64,000 bases of DNA from G963665925 sp963665925. Lineage in GTDB: Bacteria > Bacillota > Clostridia > Peptostreptococcales > Acidaminobacteraceae. Made by a program: the position numbers and the translations under genes. This document shows, piece by piece, positions 54,646 to 63,288 of this stretch (the first letter of the stretch is position 1; each line of letters starts with the position of its first letter). The stretch lies in contig OY762511.1 in assembly GCA_963665925.1 (NCBI GenBank), positions 2,108,001-2,172,000 on the forward strand, given 5' to 3'. Under the pieces are notes generated by a model that worked only from the letters and a program-made list of their open reading frames with translations, searched no databases and was not told the origin of the DNA.

Positions 54646-54679
54646 ATCAGCGTCAATCTTATACAAGGTTGGCGCTGAT
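54646..54679 (+). terminator. Strong hairpin after the IICB gene
   Basis: 15-bp stem ATCAGCGTCAATCTT/AAGGTTGGCGCTGAT (two G-T pairs) with a 4-nt loop. It lacks a T run, so it may attenuate or protect the 3' end and not fully terminate. Confidence 0.6.
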
Positions 54680-54702
54680 TCTCTAGGAGGCAATATTCAG
54701 TT

Positions 54703-54771
54703 TTGTCACTAGTTGATATGGCCAAATATGAACCTCTTTAGTGCATAAAAGTGCCGAATGTCGGATATAAT
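54703..54771 (+). promoter_or_regulatory. Candidate MtlR box and promoter of mtlR
   Basis: Box TTGTCACTAGTTGATATGG (start of 54703-54725) resembles MtlR operators of bacilli (TTGTCA...TGGCAA type). A TATAAT is at 54766-54771 with no good -35. The box ends 40 bases before the -10, nearly the same as at the IICB promoter. A second TGTCACTA half-site (54791-54798) lies past the expected start point. Confidence 0.6.
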
Positions 54772-54823
54772 ATAGATGAATATTCAAATATGTCACTAAT
54801 GTATTTTTAATCGGGGGATTAAA

Positions 54824-56908
54824 ATGGCTGGTCAAATTTCAAAGCGTACCAAACTTATCATTGATTTGCTGGTTCAGCAAAAGGACTTTGTTTCGGGAAG
54901 CTGGATTGCAAAGCAGCTTGGCGTCAGTAAACGGACAGTGCTTCGTGAAATGGACGAGGTTGAAAGACAAGTCAGGGAAAATGGCGCAGTATTAGAACGC
55001 GTTCCTGGCAAGGGTGTGAAAATTGAATTGCCGCTTGAATCTGCAGGCGAGTTTTTACTTCAAATGAACAACACATCAGTGGAAGAGCATTTCAATCCAG
55101 AAGAAAGACAAAGAAGTCTGATCATTGAGTTGATTGGAAGCAAAGAAATTCAAAAGCTCTATTATTTCGCTTCGAAGTTCAAAATATCAGAGGCAACTGT
55201 GAGCAATGATCTTGATCGTATTGAACCGTGGCTGAAAAGTAGGAACTTGAAGCTCATTAGAAAGCCGGGCTATGGTGTTCGTGTGGAAGGTCATGAAACG
55301 GACATTCGGAAAACGATTGTAGAGCTGGTGTATGACAATTTCAGCAGAGATGAGTTGATGGACTTTCTTAGAAAGCAGTATTCAGATACACCATTCGCTG
55401 GACTGCGTACAGATATTAAGAAAAGGCTTCTGAATATTATTGGCGACAGTACCCTGCATGGTATCGAGTCTGCCATAGAGAGTTCAGGAATACTTCGGGC
55501 ATATGCCCTTGCAGACAATGCCTATGTGGCACTGGTGGTTCATTTATCTCTTGCGGTTCAGCGTATTCTGGCAGGTGAGAAAATTCACTTCGATCCTGTA
55601 CTCCTTGATGAATTGAAGGAGTCTACGGAATATGGCATGGCCGAGAAGCTTATCAACGTTACATCAGACAACCTGAACATTTCTATCCCAACAGATGAAA
55701 TAGGCTATGTGACCATGCATCTCCAGGGGGCAAAGTTCAGATCGACCAAGGATAAGGATGCATCATTCAGGATTCATGACTATGAAATCATCCATCTGGC
55801 AGAACAGCTGGTACAGATTGTTGAACGTAAGGCAGGCATGATTCTCAGTGATAACAAGCGACTTCTCACAGACCTTGTCAATCATATGGGGCCGGCACTT
55901 ACAAGAATTCGAATGGGTATGATTATCCGAAATCCCCTGCTTGAGCAGATCAAAACACAGTATATGACATATTACAAGTGGACGGAAGAAGCAGTCGTAG
56001 ATATTGAAGAAAGACTTGGAAACAAGATTCCGGAAGATGAAATCGGATACCTGACCATGCATTTTGGTGCTGCGATAGAATCTTCCATTAAAAGAAGAAA
56101 TCTTGTATGGCGCGTCATTATTGCGTGCAATACGGGAATCGGCTCCTCAAAGCTTCTGGAATCGAGAGTCGGAAAACTCTATAAGAACATAAAAATTGTT
56201 TCAGTGCGGTCAACGCTAAGTATTGAAAAGGCAATTCAGGATGAAGATGTGGATTTTGTCATTTCGACAGTACGGCTGAAACAGACACTGGTTCCCACCG
56301 TGGTTGTCAGTCCTCTGCTTTTGGATGAAGACGCCAAAAGAATTGAGGAAATGCTATCAGCCATCAAGCCCAAGCATGTTCAAAAGACAGATGGGAAAGA
56401 ACAGGGTTTAGTATCGATTCTGGCGCAGCTCAACATGTTTTCAGCTGCGGGAGAATCTGTTTTACAGCATTATTTTCACACTTCAACAAGTGGCGTATCG
56501 GAAGAACAGATTATAGAAGATGCTGCTTCAATCATAAAGGCTACGGACAGAAACCAGCTTGTTAGAGACTTGAAAAAACGTGAAGACTTAGGACGGACAC
56601 CAATCGGAAATGAAGGCATACTATTGCACTGTCGGACCAAGGCTGTCGACTTTGAACAGTTCGGATTCCTGAGAGTGGAAAGCACGGGCCTGGGACTGTC
56701 CTATGTGGTCGTCATGGTTGTTCCGGAAAAGGTTTCTGAGGTTTCCAGAAGTCTTCTTGGAACACTCACACAAAAGGTTGTTGAATTGGATAATTGGGTG
56801 CAAGAGGTAAAGGAAGACAGCTTCGAAAAATCATATGCTACCCTCGAGCAAATTATAAGCGAAGAGCTTAAGGCAATGCTACAAATTTTGGAGGATACAA
56901 ATGAGTAA
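54824..56908 (+). CDS. mtlR: PTS-regulated transcriptional activator MtlR
   Basis: 694 residues of the BglG/MtlR class: an N-terminal DeoR-like HTH (about 10-60, KDFVSGSWIAKQLGVSKRTV) and Mga-like HTH (about 90-160), two PRD domains about 190-405, an EIIB-like domain with cysteine loop ACNTGIGSS near residue 430, and an EIIA-like domain from about 545 with NEGILLHCRTKAVDFEQF. Phosphate from HPr and EIIB/EIIA switches it between states, turning on polyol PTS genes when substrate is present. It overlaps the IICBA gene by eight bases. Confidence 0.93.
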   Translation: MAGQISKRTKLIIDLLVQQKDFVSGSWIAKQLGVSKRTVLREMDEVERQVRENGAVLERVPGKGVKIELPLESAGEFLLQMNNTSVEEHFNPEERQRSLIIELIGSKEIQKLYYFASKFKISEATVSNDLDRIEPWLKSRNLKLIRKPGYGVRVEGHETDIRKTIVELVYDNFSRDELMDFLRKQYSDTPFAGLRTDIKKRLLNIIGDSTLHGIESAIESSGILRAYALADNAYVALVVHLSLAVQRILAGEKIHFDPVLLDELKESTEYGMAEKLINVTSDNLNISIPTDEIGYVTMHLQGAKFRSTKDKDASFRIHDYEIIHLAEQLVQIVERKAGMILSDNKRLLTDLVNHMGPALTRIRMGMIIRNPLLEQIKTQYMTYYKWTEEAVVDIEERLGNKIPEDEIGYLTMHFGAAIESSIKRRNLVWRVIIACNTGIGSSKLLESRVGKLYKNIKIVSVRSTLSIEKAIQDEDVDFVISTVRLKQTLVPTVVVSPLLLDEDAKRIEEMLSAIKPKHVQKTDGKEQGLVSILAQLNMFSAAGESVLQHYFHTSTSGVSEEQIIEDAASIIKATDRNQLVRDLKKREDLGRTPIGNEGILLHCRTKAVDFEQFGFLRVESTGLGLSYVVVMVVPEKVSEVSRSLLGTLTQKVVELDNWVQEVKEDSFEKSYATLEQIISEELKAMLQILEDTNE

Positions 56909-58784
56909 TCAAAATGGCGTTCAACAAAAAATTCAAAAGTTTGGTCGTGTCATGAGTGGCATGGTAATGCCAAACATTGGTGCATTTATTGCATGGGGTC
57001 TTATTACTGCAATGTTCATTCCTACAGGGTGGACACCAAATGAGAATCTGTCGGCACTGGTAGGTCCGATGATTACCTATCTTCTGCCATTGCTGATCGG
57101 TTATACCGGCGGTAACACATTCGGTGGTGCACGCGGTGGTGTAATCGGTGCGATTGCAACGATGGGTGTCATTATCGGTTCTGATATTCCCATGTTCCTT
57201 GGCGCAATGATCATGGGCCCACTCGGTGGCGCTGTTATCAGAAGGTTTGATGACGCGATAGAAGGTAAAGTTCCAAGCGGATTTGAGATGCTTGTGAACA
57301 ATTTCTCTGCTGGTATCATCGGTACGATTCTGGCTCTTGCAGCATATCTGGGCATTGGTCCGGTCGTACTTGCACTGAACAATGTGCTGTCAGCAGGCGT
57401 TAACGCAATTGTGAATGCAGGGCTTCTGCCGCTTGCATCTATGTTTATCGAACCAGGAAAGATTCTTTTCCTCAACAATGCTATGAACCACGGTATTCTT
57501 GGACCTCTTGGAATTGCAGAATCTGCACAAACAGGCAAGTCAATTTTCTTCCTGCTGGAGACAAATCCAGGTCCTGGTCTAGGTATCCTTCTTGCCTACA
57601 TGCTGTTTGGCAAGGGAACTGCAAAGCAATCTGCGCCAGGTGCGGTGATCATTCACTTCCTTGGCGGGATTCATGAAATCTATTTCCCGTATGTGCTGAT
57701 GAATCCGGTGCTGGTTTTAGCTGTAATTGCTGGCGGTATCAGTGGTGTGTTCACATTCTCCCTGCTTGGAGCAGGTCTTGTTGCAACACCATCTCCAGGA
57801 TCAATTTTCGCCTTGATTGCAATGACACCAAAAGGACATCTTTTGAGCGTGCTTGCAGGCGTGGCGGTATCGGCTACGGTCAGCTGCCTGGTTGCAATGG
57901 TGATTATCAAGTTCAGTGCTGAAAAGAATGATTCTCTTGACGAAGCACAGGAAGCGACGAAGGCAATGAAGGCTCAAAGCAAGGGCCAAAGTGAAAAGAG
58001 TGCAGAAGCAGCTCCAGCTGAGCCTGTGGCACTTGACGGAAAAAAAGTGGATATGATCGTATTTGCCTGTGATGCGGGTATGGGATCAAGCGCAATGGGC
58101 GCTACGGCATTCTCTAAAAAGCTTAAGGCTGCCGGCAAGGACATTCCGGTAAAATACTATCCGGTAGATGAAGTGCCTGAAGGTGCGGACGTTGTTGTAA
58201 CAAACATCAGTCTGACGGGTCGTGCACGTTCTAGAAGACCTGAAGCAGTTCATGTTTCAATCAAGGACTTCTTCAATGATCCAGCACTGGACCAGCTTCT
58301 TGTAGCCTTATCCGGAAATGGAAATGCGGTTGAAGAAGAAATGACAGCAGCTATGGACGTTCTCATGCTCAACGCAGTAGAAGTTGGTGTGAAATCAGAA
58401 TCCAAGGAAGATGCAATCAAGAGAGCTGGACGACGCCTTGTTGAGCTGGGCTACGCAGATGAAGCTTATGTCAGCGGCATGCTAAAGCGTGAAGAGGTGA
58501 CAACGACTTATATAGGTTCGAATGTGGCTATTCCCCATGGAACCAATGATACTAAATCACATGTGAGACAAACGGGTCTGGTTATACTTCAGTATCCTGA
58601 TGGTGTGGACTTTGGCGATGGAAACGTGGCCAATCTGGTAATCGGCATTGCTGCAATCGGCGACGAACACATGATGATCCTTGCAAACATTGCAGAATCC
58701 ATTGGCAATGAAGAAGTTCTTGAAACGCTGAAAGCAACAAAAGATCCAGCAGTGATCTATAACCAGTTCTCAAATATTGGATAG
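56901..58784 (+). CDS. mtlA: PTS mannitol-type Enzyme IICBA
   Basis: 627 residues behind GGAGGA. IIC domain to about 345 and IIB (FACDAGMGSS near residue 397) are very close in sequence to the IICB at 53.2 kb. After a linker, a full IIA domain from about 485 carries the phospho-histidine in NVAIPHGTNDTKSH. It takes a phosphate from HPr through IIA and IIB and delivers a polyol phosphate into the cell. Its IIA may also serve the IIA-less paralogue. Confidence 0.94.
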   Translation: MSNQNGVQQKIQKFGRVMSGMVMPNIGAFIAWGLITAMFIPTGWTPNENLSALVGPMITYLLPLLIGYTGGNTFGGARGGVIGAIATMGVIIGSDIPMFLGAMIMGPLGGAVIRRFDDAIEGKVPSGFEMLVNNFSAGIIGTILALAAYLGIGPVVLALNNVLSAGVNAIVNAGLLPLASMFIEPGKILFLNNAMNHGILGPLGIAESAQTGKSIFFLLETNPGPGLGILLAYMLFGKGTAKQSAPGAVIIHFLGGIHEIYFPYVLMNPVLVLAVIAGGISGVFTFSLLGAGLVATPSPGSIFALIAMTPKGHLLSVLAGVAVSATVSCLVAMVIIKFSAEKNDSLDEAQEATKAMKAQSKGQSEKSAEAAPAEPVALDGKKVDMIVFACDAGMGSSAMGATAFSKKLKAAGKDIPVKYYPVDEVPEGADVVVTNISLTGRARSRRPEAVHVSIKDFFNDPALDQLLVALSGNGNAVEEEMTAAMDVLMLNAVEVGVKSESKEDAIKRAGRRLVELGYADEAYVSGMLKREEVTTTYIGSNVAIPHGTNDTKSHVRQTGLVILQYPDGVDFGDGNVANLVIGIAAIGDEHMMILANIAESIGNEEVLETLKATKDPAVIYNQFSNIG

Positions 58785-58793
58785 GAGAAACAT

Positions 58794-59723
58794 ATGATTA
58801 TAACACTGACAATGAATCCTGCGATTGATAAAACAGTTGTTATTGAAAACTTTGGTATTGATAAAGTGAATAGAATTGCTAAATCCAGGCTCGACGCTGC
58901 AGGCAAGGGAATCAATGTCTCTAAAGTTGTTCGAGAACTGGGTGGAAGAACCAAGACAATCGCCTTTCTTGGGGGCGCCAGTGGTGAGTTTATAAAGTCT
59001 GAGCTGGAAAAAGAAAGAATAAGCATTGTAGATGTGCAAATTGAGGGAGAGACACGTACCAATCTTAAAATTGTCGATCCTGCAACCCAGGCTTACACGG
59101 ACATTAACGATTCTGGTTCTGCGGTAAATGACGAACAGCTTGGCGTTTTCGAAAAGAAGCTGATGAACTATGTCAGCAGCCAGAGCGTGGTTGTTTTTAC
59201 AGGCAGTGTCCCACCGGGGATTTCTAAAGATATCTACAAAACACTGATTGAACGTGTTCAGGCCATTGGAGCGACAGCGGTGCTAGACGCGGATGGTGAG
59301 CTCTTGCAGCACGGCGTGAAAGCCGGGCCTAAAATCGTCAAGCCAAATATTGACGAACTTGAACGGTACGCTGGACGCAGCCTTGCTAGTGAAGCTGAAA
59401 TCATTGATGTTGCCAAGGAACTGATTGAATACGGTTCTGAGCTGATTGCCGTTTCGCTTGGAAAAGACGGTGCCCTATTTGTAACGAAGGAAAAGACCTA
59501 TAAGGCACACGGTCTCAAGGTTGATGTAAAAGGGACAGTTGGCGCGGGCGATTCAATGCTGGGCGCAATTTGCTACGGGATTGACAAGAATCTTCCTTTT
59601 GAGGAAATCATGTGTCTGGGCATCGGCGCATCCGCTGCAAAAGTATGTATGGAAGGGACTCAGCCACCAAAGCTGAATCAAGTATATGACTTGTCTAAAC
59701 AAGTGAACTATGAGGAACTCTAG
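58794..59723 (+). CDS. fruK: 1-phosphofructokinase (PfkB family)
   Basis: 309 residues behind TAGGAGAAAC, ten bases after the IICBA gene. Opens MIITLTMNPAIDKTV, the 1-phosphofructokinase/tagatose-6-phosphate kinase signature, with AGKGINVSKVVRELGG near residue 40 and catalytic GAGDSMLGA near residue 249. It converts fructose-1-phosphate to fructose 1,6-bisphosphate. Tagatose-6-phosphate kinase (LacC) is a close relative and cannot be fully excluded. There is no fructose-type PTS here, so the source of fructose-1-phosphate is probably the next enzyme. Confidence 0.85.
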   Translation: MIITLTMNPAIDKTVVIENFGIDKVNRIAKSRLDAAGKGINVSKVVRELGGRTKTIAFLGGASGEFIKSELEKERISIVDVQIEGETRTNLKIVDPATQAYTDINDSGSAVNDEQLGVFEKKLMNYVSSQSVVVFTGSVPPGISKDIYKTLIERVQAIGATAVLDADGELLQHGVKAGPKIVKPNIDELERYAGRSLASEAEIIDVAKELIEYGSELIAVSLGKDGALFVTKEKTYKAHGLKVDVKGTVGAGDSMLGAICYGIDKNLPFEEIMCLGIGASAAKVCMEGTQPPKLNQVYDLSKQVNYEEL

Positions 59724-59732
59724 GAGGATACC

Positions 59733-60992
59733 ATGTTAGTAAAAGGCGTTAGAATGCACGGACCGCTTAAGGTCTCAATGGATGAATTCGAAATTCCAGA
59801 AATCAAGGATGACGAGATTCTGGCATCGGTTGTAACAAACAGCCTGTGCATGTCAACATATAAAGCAGCAAAGCTGGGCGAAGGCCACAGACGTGTTCCA
59901 AACAATATTTCAACAAATCCAATCATTACAGGTCATGAGTTTGCCGGTGAAATCGTCAAGGTCGGCAAAAAATGGGCTGACCAGTTCAAACCTGGAGACA
60001 AGTACGCAATCCAGCCTGCACTCAACTGGCAGGGCAAACCGGATTCTCCGGGATACTCTTATGAGTTCTTTGGCGGAAACATGACATACACAGTCATCCC
60101 CAACGAAGTTATGGAGCTGGGTTGTCTTCTGAAATACGATGGTGAAGGCTTCTTCAATGCATCGCTTGCTGAGCCCATGTCTTGCATCATTGGTGCCTAC
60201 AACGCACAGTACCATAGGGAGTTCGGCGTATACCAGCACAAAATGGGTATCGAAGATGGCGGAAACCTTGCCATTCTAGCAGGGACTGGTCCGATGGGAC
60301 TTGGCGCGATCGATTACATTATCAATAACGACAAGCGACCTAAGAAGCTGGCTGTTGTTGATATCAACCAGGAAAGACTTACACGTGCTGCGGAAATCAT
60401 TTCGCCTGAAGAAGCAGCTGAAAAGGGTGTGGAACTGATTTATGTCGACGGTTCTGAAGTGGATACCTACGAAGCCCTAATGGCGTTCACGGACCAGGAA
60501 GGCTATGATGATGTGTTTGTTTACGCACCTGTGAAGCCACTGCTTGAAACGGCAGACAGACTTCTGCGCTTTGACGGCTGCCTGAACTTCTTTGCGGGTC
60601 CGACAGACGAGACTTTCAGCGCTGAGTTCAACTACTACAACGTGCATTACAAGCAAACGCACATTGTTGGTACGACAGGTGGAAACACAGATGACATGAT
60701 TGAGTCGCTTGATAAGACAGCGCAAAAGCTAATCAATCCTGCAGTTATGGTTACACATATCGGCGGTCTGAACTCTGCAGCCGATGCCATCGTGAACATG
60801 CCGAACCTGACCGGCGGCAAAAAGCTCATATATACGACAATCGATATGCCACTGACAGCAATAGATGATTTTGCAAAACTTGGAGAAACAGAACCTATAT
60901 ACAAAGCGCTTGCAGAAATTGTTGCCAAAACAAGCGGTCTATGGAATCTTGAAGCTGAAAACTATCTGCTCGAGAATATGAAGCGTATTTAA
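59733..60992 (+). CDS. Zinc-dependent polyol-phosphate dehydrogenase, SorE-like
   Basis: 419 residues behind AGGAGGATACC. Medium-chain dehydrogenase: catalytic zinc region NSLCMSTYKAAKLGEGHRRV and TGHEFAGEI, NAD-binding LAGTGPMGLGAIDYI near residue 190. The structural four-cysteine zinc cluster is absent. The length and the signature HEFAGEIVKVG...QPALNWQGKPDSPGYSYE match the L-sorbose-1-phosphate reductase (SorE) group. That enzyme works on the hydroxyl next to the phosphorylated carbon. With a mannitol PTS upstream and FruK beside it, mannitol-1-phosphate to fructose-1-phosphate is a fitting reaction (inference). Confidence 0.82.
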   Translation: MLVKGVRMHGPLKVSMDEFEIPEIKDDEILASVVTNSLCMSTYKAAKLGEGHRRVPNNISTNPIITGHEFAGEIVKVGKKWADQFKPGDKYAIQPALNWQGKPDSPGYSYEFFGGNMTYTVIPNEVMELGCLLKYDGEGFFNASLAEPMSCIIGAYNAQYHREFGVYQHKMGIEDGGNLAILAGTGPMGLGAIDYIINNDKRPKKLAVVDINQERLTRAAEIISPEEAAEKGVELIYVDGSEVDTYEALMAFTDQEGYDDVFVYAPVKPLLETADRLLRFDGCLNFFAGPTDETFSAEFNYYNVHYKQTHIVGTTGGNTDDMIESLDKTAQKLINPAVMVTHIGGLNSAADAIVNMPNLTGGKKLIYTTIDMPLTAIDDFAKLGETEPIYKALAEIVAKTSGLWNLEAENYLLENMKRI

Positions 60993-61004
60993 GGAGAATG
61001 AAAA

Positions 61005-61268
61005 ATGGTAAAAAGAACAGTTAAAGTAGGAAACGGTCATGGAATCCACGCAAGACCAGCGAGTCTGATTACTAAGTCTGCTACAAAATACAAATCAAAA
61101 GTCGAAATGGTTTATGGCACAAAGACAATTGACTGCAAGAGCGTCATAGGCGTTCTTAGCCTTGGTGCCAAAGGCGGCACGGAGCTTGTCCTTCAAGCTG
61201 ATGGACCAGATGCAGACGCTGCGGTTAATGAGATTCAGCAGCTGTTTGAAAGCAACTTTGGCGAGTAG
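61005..61268 (+). CDS. ptsH: Phosphocarrier protein HPr
   Basis: 87 residues behind AAGGAGA, 12 bases after the dehydrogenase. H15 in GHGIHARPA is the phosphorylation site for Enzyme I, and S46 in CKSVIGVLSLG is the regulatory serine of Gram-positive HPr kinase. It passes phosphate from Enzyme I to the IIA domains and, as HPr-Ser-P, serves CcpA-mediated catabolite repression. Its presence inside a polyol operon is uncommon; it may be the general HPr of the cell or a dedicated copy. Confidence 0.96.
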   Translation: MVKRTVKVGNGHGIHARPASLITKSATKYKSKVEMVYGTKTIDCKSVIGVLSLGAKGGTELVLQADGPDADAAVNEIQQLFESNFGE

Positions 61269-61276
61269 GTGATATT

Positions 61277-62893
61277 TTGAGTGGGCAAGTTGTTCAAACG
61301 GGTATAGCAATAGGTCGAGTGAGATGGGTAGCTGAACTCGGTCAAGTCGGTGTGGTGAAAGCTGAAAATCCAGCTTTTGAACTTGAAAGCTTGAGAGATG
61401 CTGTCAGTACTGCGCAGCGTCAGCTTGAAAAGTTAAAAGAAAAAACTGAGGCTGAAGCTGGAAAGCATGAAGCTGAGATATTCGAAGCGCATCTGATGAT
61501 GTTGAGCGACCCAAGCATCCTAGATCCGATTAAGGACCTCATTCAGGAGGAGTCACGTACGGCGCTTTCAGCTAGTGAGAGTGTGTATGATCAGACAATC
61601 TCCATGTTTGAATCGCTTGATGATGCATATTTAAAGCAAAGAGCACTGGATGTTCGAGATATAAAGAAAAGGGTTATGGGAATTCTGTCAGGTGATCTGA
61701 AGGCTAAAGCCAATGCAGACAGCGATGATAAGATCATTCTTGTAGCCGAAGAGATTACGCCGTCTGACACGCTTGAGGTTGAGCGAAAAAAGTTGGCTGG
61801 TATGCTTATGATGACAGGTGGCGAGACATCGCATACCGCAATTCTTGCGCAGTCCCTGAGTATCCCTGCGATAGTCGGCTGCGGTCAAGGACTGAATGCA
61901 CTTGAAGAAGGCGATATGATTGTCATTGATGGTATGGAGGGCAAAATTATTTCCAGACCATCTGAGGCGGTCATTGCTGAATATGAAGAGAAGAAGGCGG
62001 CATATGAGGCAGAGCGTGATGCGCTTCGCGCGTTTGTCGGTATGCCGTCATCGACTCAATCAGGCAGAACCGTGGAAATTGCGGCGAACATAGCCGGTCC
62101 AGAAGATATTGAAGCAGTACTGCTTAACGATGCTGAAGGTGTTGGCCTCTTCCGTACCGAGTTCATCTATATGAACAGGACGGAGCCGCCGACAGAGGAA
62201 GATCAGATTGCAATTTACACAAAAATCCTCAAAGGACTTGGAGACAAGCCTGTTATATTCAGAACCATGGATATTGGTGGAGATAAGGAAGTCAGCTATC
62301 TGAACATTGGAAACGAAGCCAATCCCTTCCTGGGTTACCGTGCCATCAGGTATTGCCTGAGGGAACCTGAAATATTCAAAACACAAATTTCAGCAATCCT
62401 CCAGGCGGCGGTCCATGGAAATGCGAAAATCATGTTCCCAATGATATCTTCTGTAAAGGAGTTCCTAAAGGCTAAGGCATTTGTTGAAGAGGTGAAGGAA
62501 GCATTAAAGGCTGCCGGTAAGGCATTTGCCGATGATGTCGCCCTAGGTATCATGGTTGAGATTCCTTCCGCTGCAATTCTTGCAGATACATTTGCTGATT
62601 ATGTGGACTTTTTCAGTATTGGCACGAACGACCTGACACAGTATACGCTGGCTGTAGACAGACAAAACAGCGAAATTGCCGATTTGTATGATTACATGCA
62701 CCCGGCAGTGCTCAGTCTTGTTGAGCGCGTTGTGAAGACAGGCCGTGAGAAAGGCGTTTGGGTTGGCATGTGCGGTAATGCGGCTGCTGACCCTAGAATG
62801 ATTGAAAAGCTTATGGCGTGGGGGATTGATGAGATTTCTATGTCGCCTACAAAAGTTCTTGAATCACGTAAATTTGTTAGATCCTTGGCTTAA
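61277..62893 (+). CDS. ptsI: PTS Enzyme I
   Basis: 538 residues from a TTG start at 61277, with AGGTGA in front. Phospho-histidine domain GGETSHTAILAQSLSIPAIVG near residue 180; PEP-binding motifs GLFRTEFIYMNRTEPP near residue 290 and SIGTNDLTQYTLAVDR near residue 453; catalytic cysteine region GMCGNAA near residue 500. It autophosphorylates from PEP and hands phosphate to HPr, the gene just before. A short nine-base gap from ptsH indicates one transcript. Confidence 0.96.
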   Translation: MSGQVVQTGIAIGRVRWVAELGQVGVVKAENPAFELESLRDAVSTAQRQLEKLKEKTEAEAGKHEAEIFEAHLMMLSDPSILDPIKDLIQEESRTALSASESVYDQTISMFESLDDAYLKQRALDVRDIKKRVMGILSGDLKAKANADSDDKIILVAEEITPSDTLEVERKKLAGMLMMTGGETSHTAILAQSLSIPAIVGCGQGLNALEEGDMIVIDGMEGKIISRPSEAVIAEYEEKKAAYEAERDALRAFVGMPSSTQSGRTVEIAANIAGPEDIEAVLLNDAEGVGLFRTEFIYMNRTEPPTEEDQIAIYTKILKGLGDKPVIFRTMDIGGDKEVSYLNIGNEANPFLGYRAIRYCLREPEIFKTQISAILQAAVHGNAKIMFPMISSVKEFLKAKAFVEEVKEALKAAGKAFADDVALGIMVEIPSAAILADTFADYVDFFSIGTNDLTQYTLAVDRQNSEIADLYDYMHPAVLSLVERVVKTGREKGVWVGMCGNAAADPRMIEKLMAWGIDEISMSPTKVLESRKFVRSLA

Positions 62894-62915
62894 TGATAAT
62901 AAATATGGCTTGAGA

Positions 62916-62955
62916 AAGTCCCAAAGGCATCCTATTCTGCCTTGGGGCTTTTTCA
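62916..62955 (+). terminator. Terminator of the polyol PTS locus
   Basis: AAGTCCCAAAGGCA (with one bulged A) pairs with TGCCTTGGGGCTT, followed by TTTTC. Confidence 0.82.
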
Positions 62956-63023
62956 TTGCAGGGGCAAAGACACCTGTGTAAATGTTTTACGATTACGCAA
63001 AACTTTTGCTCCTTCTATAACAA

Positions 63024-63040
63024 AACCTTAACCTAAGGTT
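63024..63040. promoter_or_regulatory. Orphan palindrome in the 62.9-63.3 kb gap
   Basis: AACCTTA-ACC-TAAGGTT, perfect 7-bp arms and a 3-base centre. No promoter with suitable spacing and no adjacent regulator were found, so its purpose is unknown. It could be a factor-binding site or chance. Confidence 0.35.
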
Positions 63041-63161
63041 CATACTTTTGTAATGGCATAACCATAGGGGATTTGTTAATATATCAGTGTTGAGTGTTGC
63101 AAAAAACATAAGCTTGAAAAAGATTATTTAATTCCCCCTTTATCATAATTCAAGCCCCTTA

Positions 63162-63195
63162 AAACGTCGTGCCCGAGCACGGCGTTTCTTTTCGT
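63162..63195 (+). terminator. Terminator-like hairpin
   Basis: 11-bp stem AAACGTCGTGC (63162-63172) with GCACGGCGTTT (63177-63187), one G-T pair, followed by CTTTT. No gene ends just before it. Confidence 0.6.
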
Positions 63196-63220
63196 GAAAA
63201 GGCAAAGAAATGCAAAAAAA

Positions 63221-63279
63221 TTGCAGGGAAGCCCTCCATTTGTGCTCGCACAAAATGGAGGGCTTCCCTGCAAATTTTT
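63221..63279. terminator. Very long hairpin, probably a bidirectional terminator
   Basis: A 24-25-bp stem (63221-63244 with 63249-63273, one bulged T) and loop CTCG; an A run in front and TTTTT behind. It stands between convergent genes and just ahead of the 71-bp repeats. Confidence 0.8.
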
Positions 63280-63288
63280 ATATGGCGC

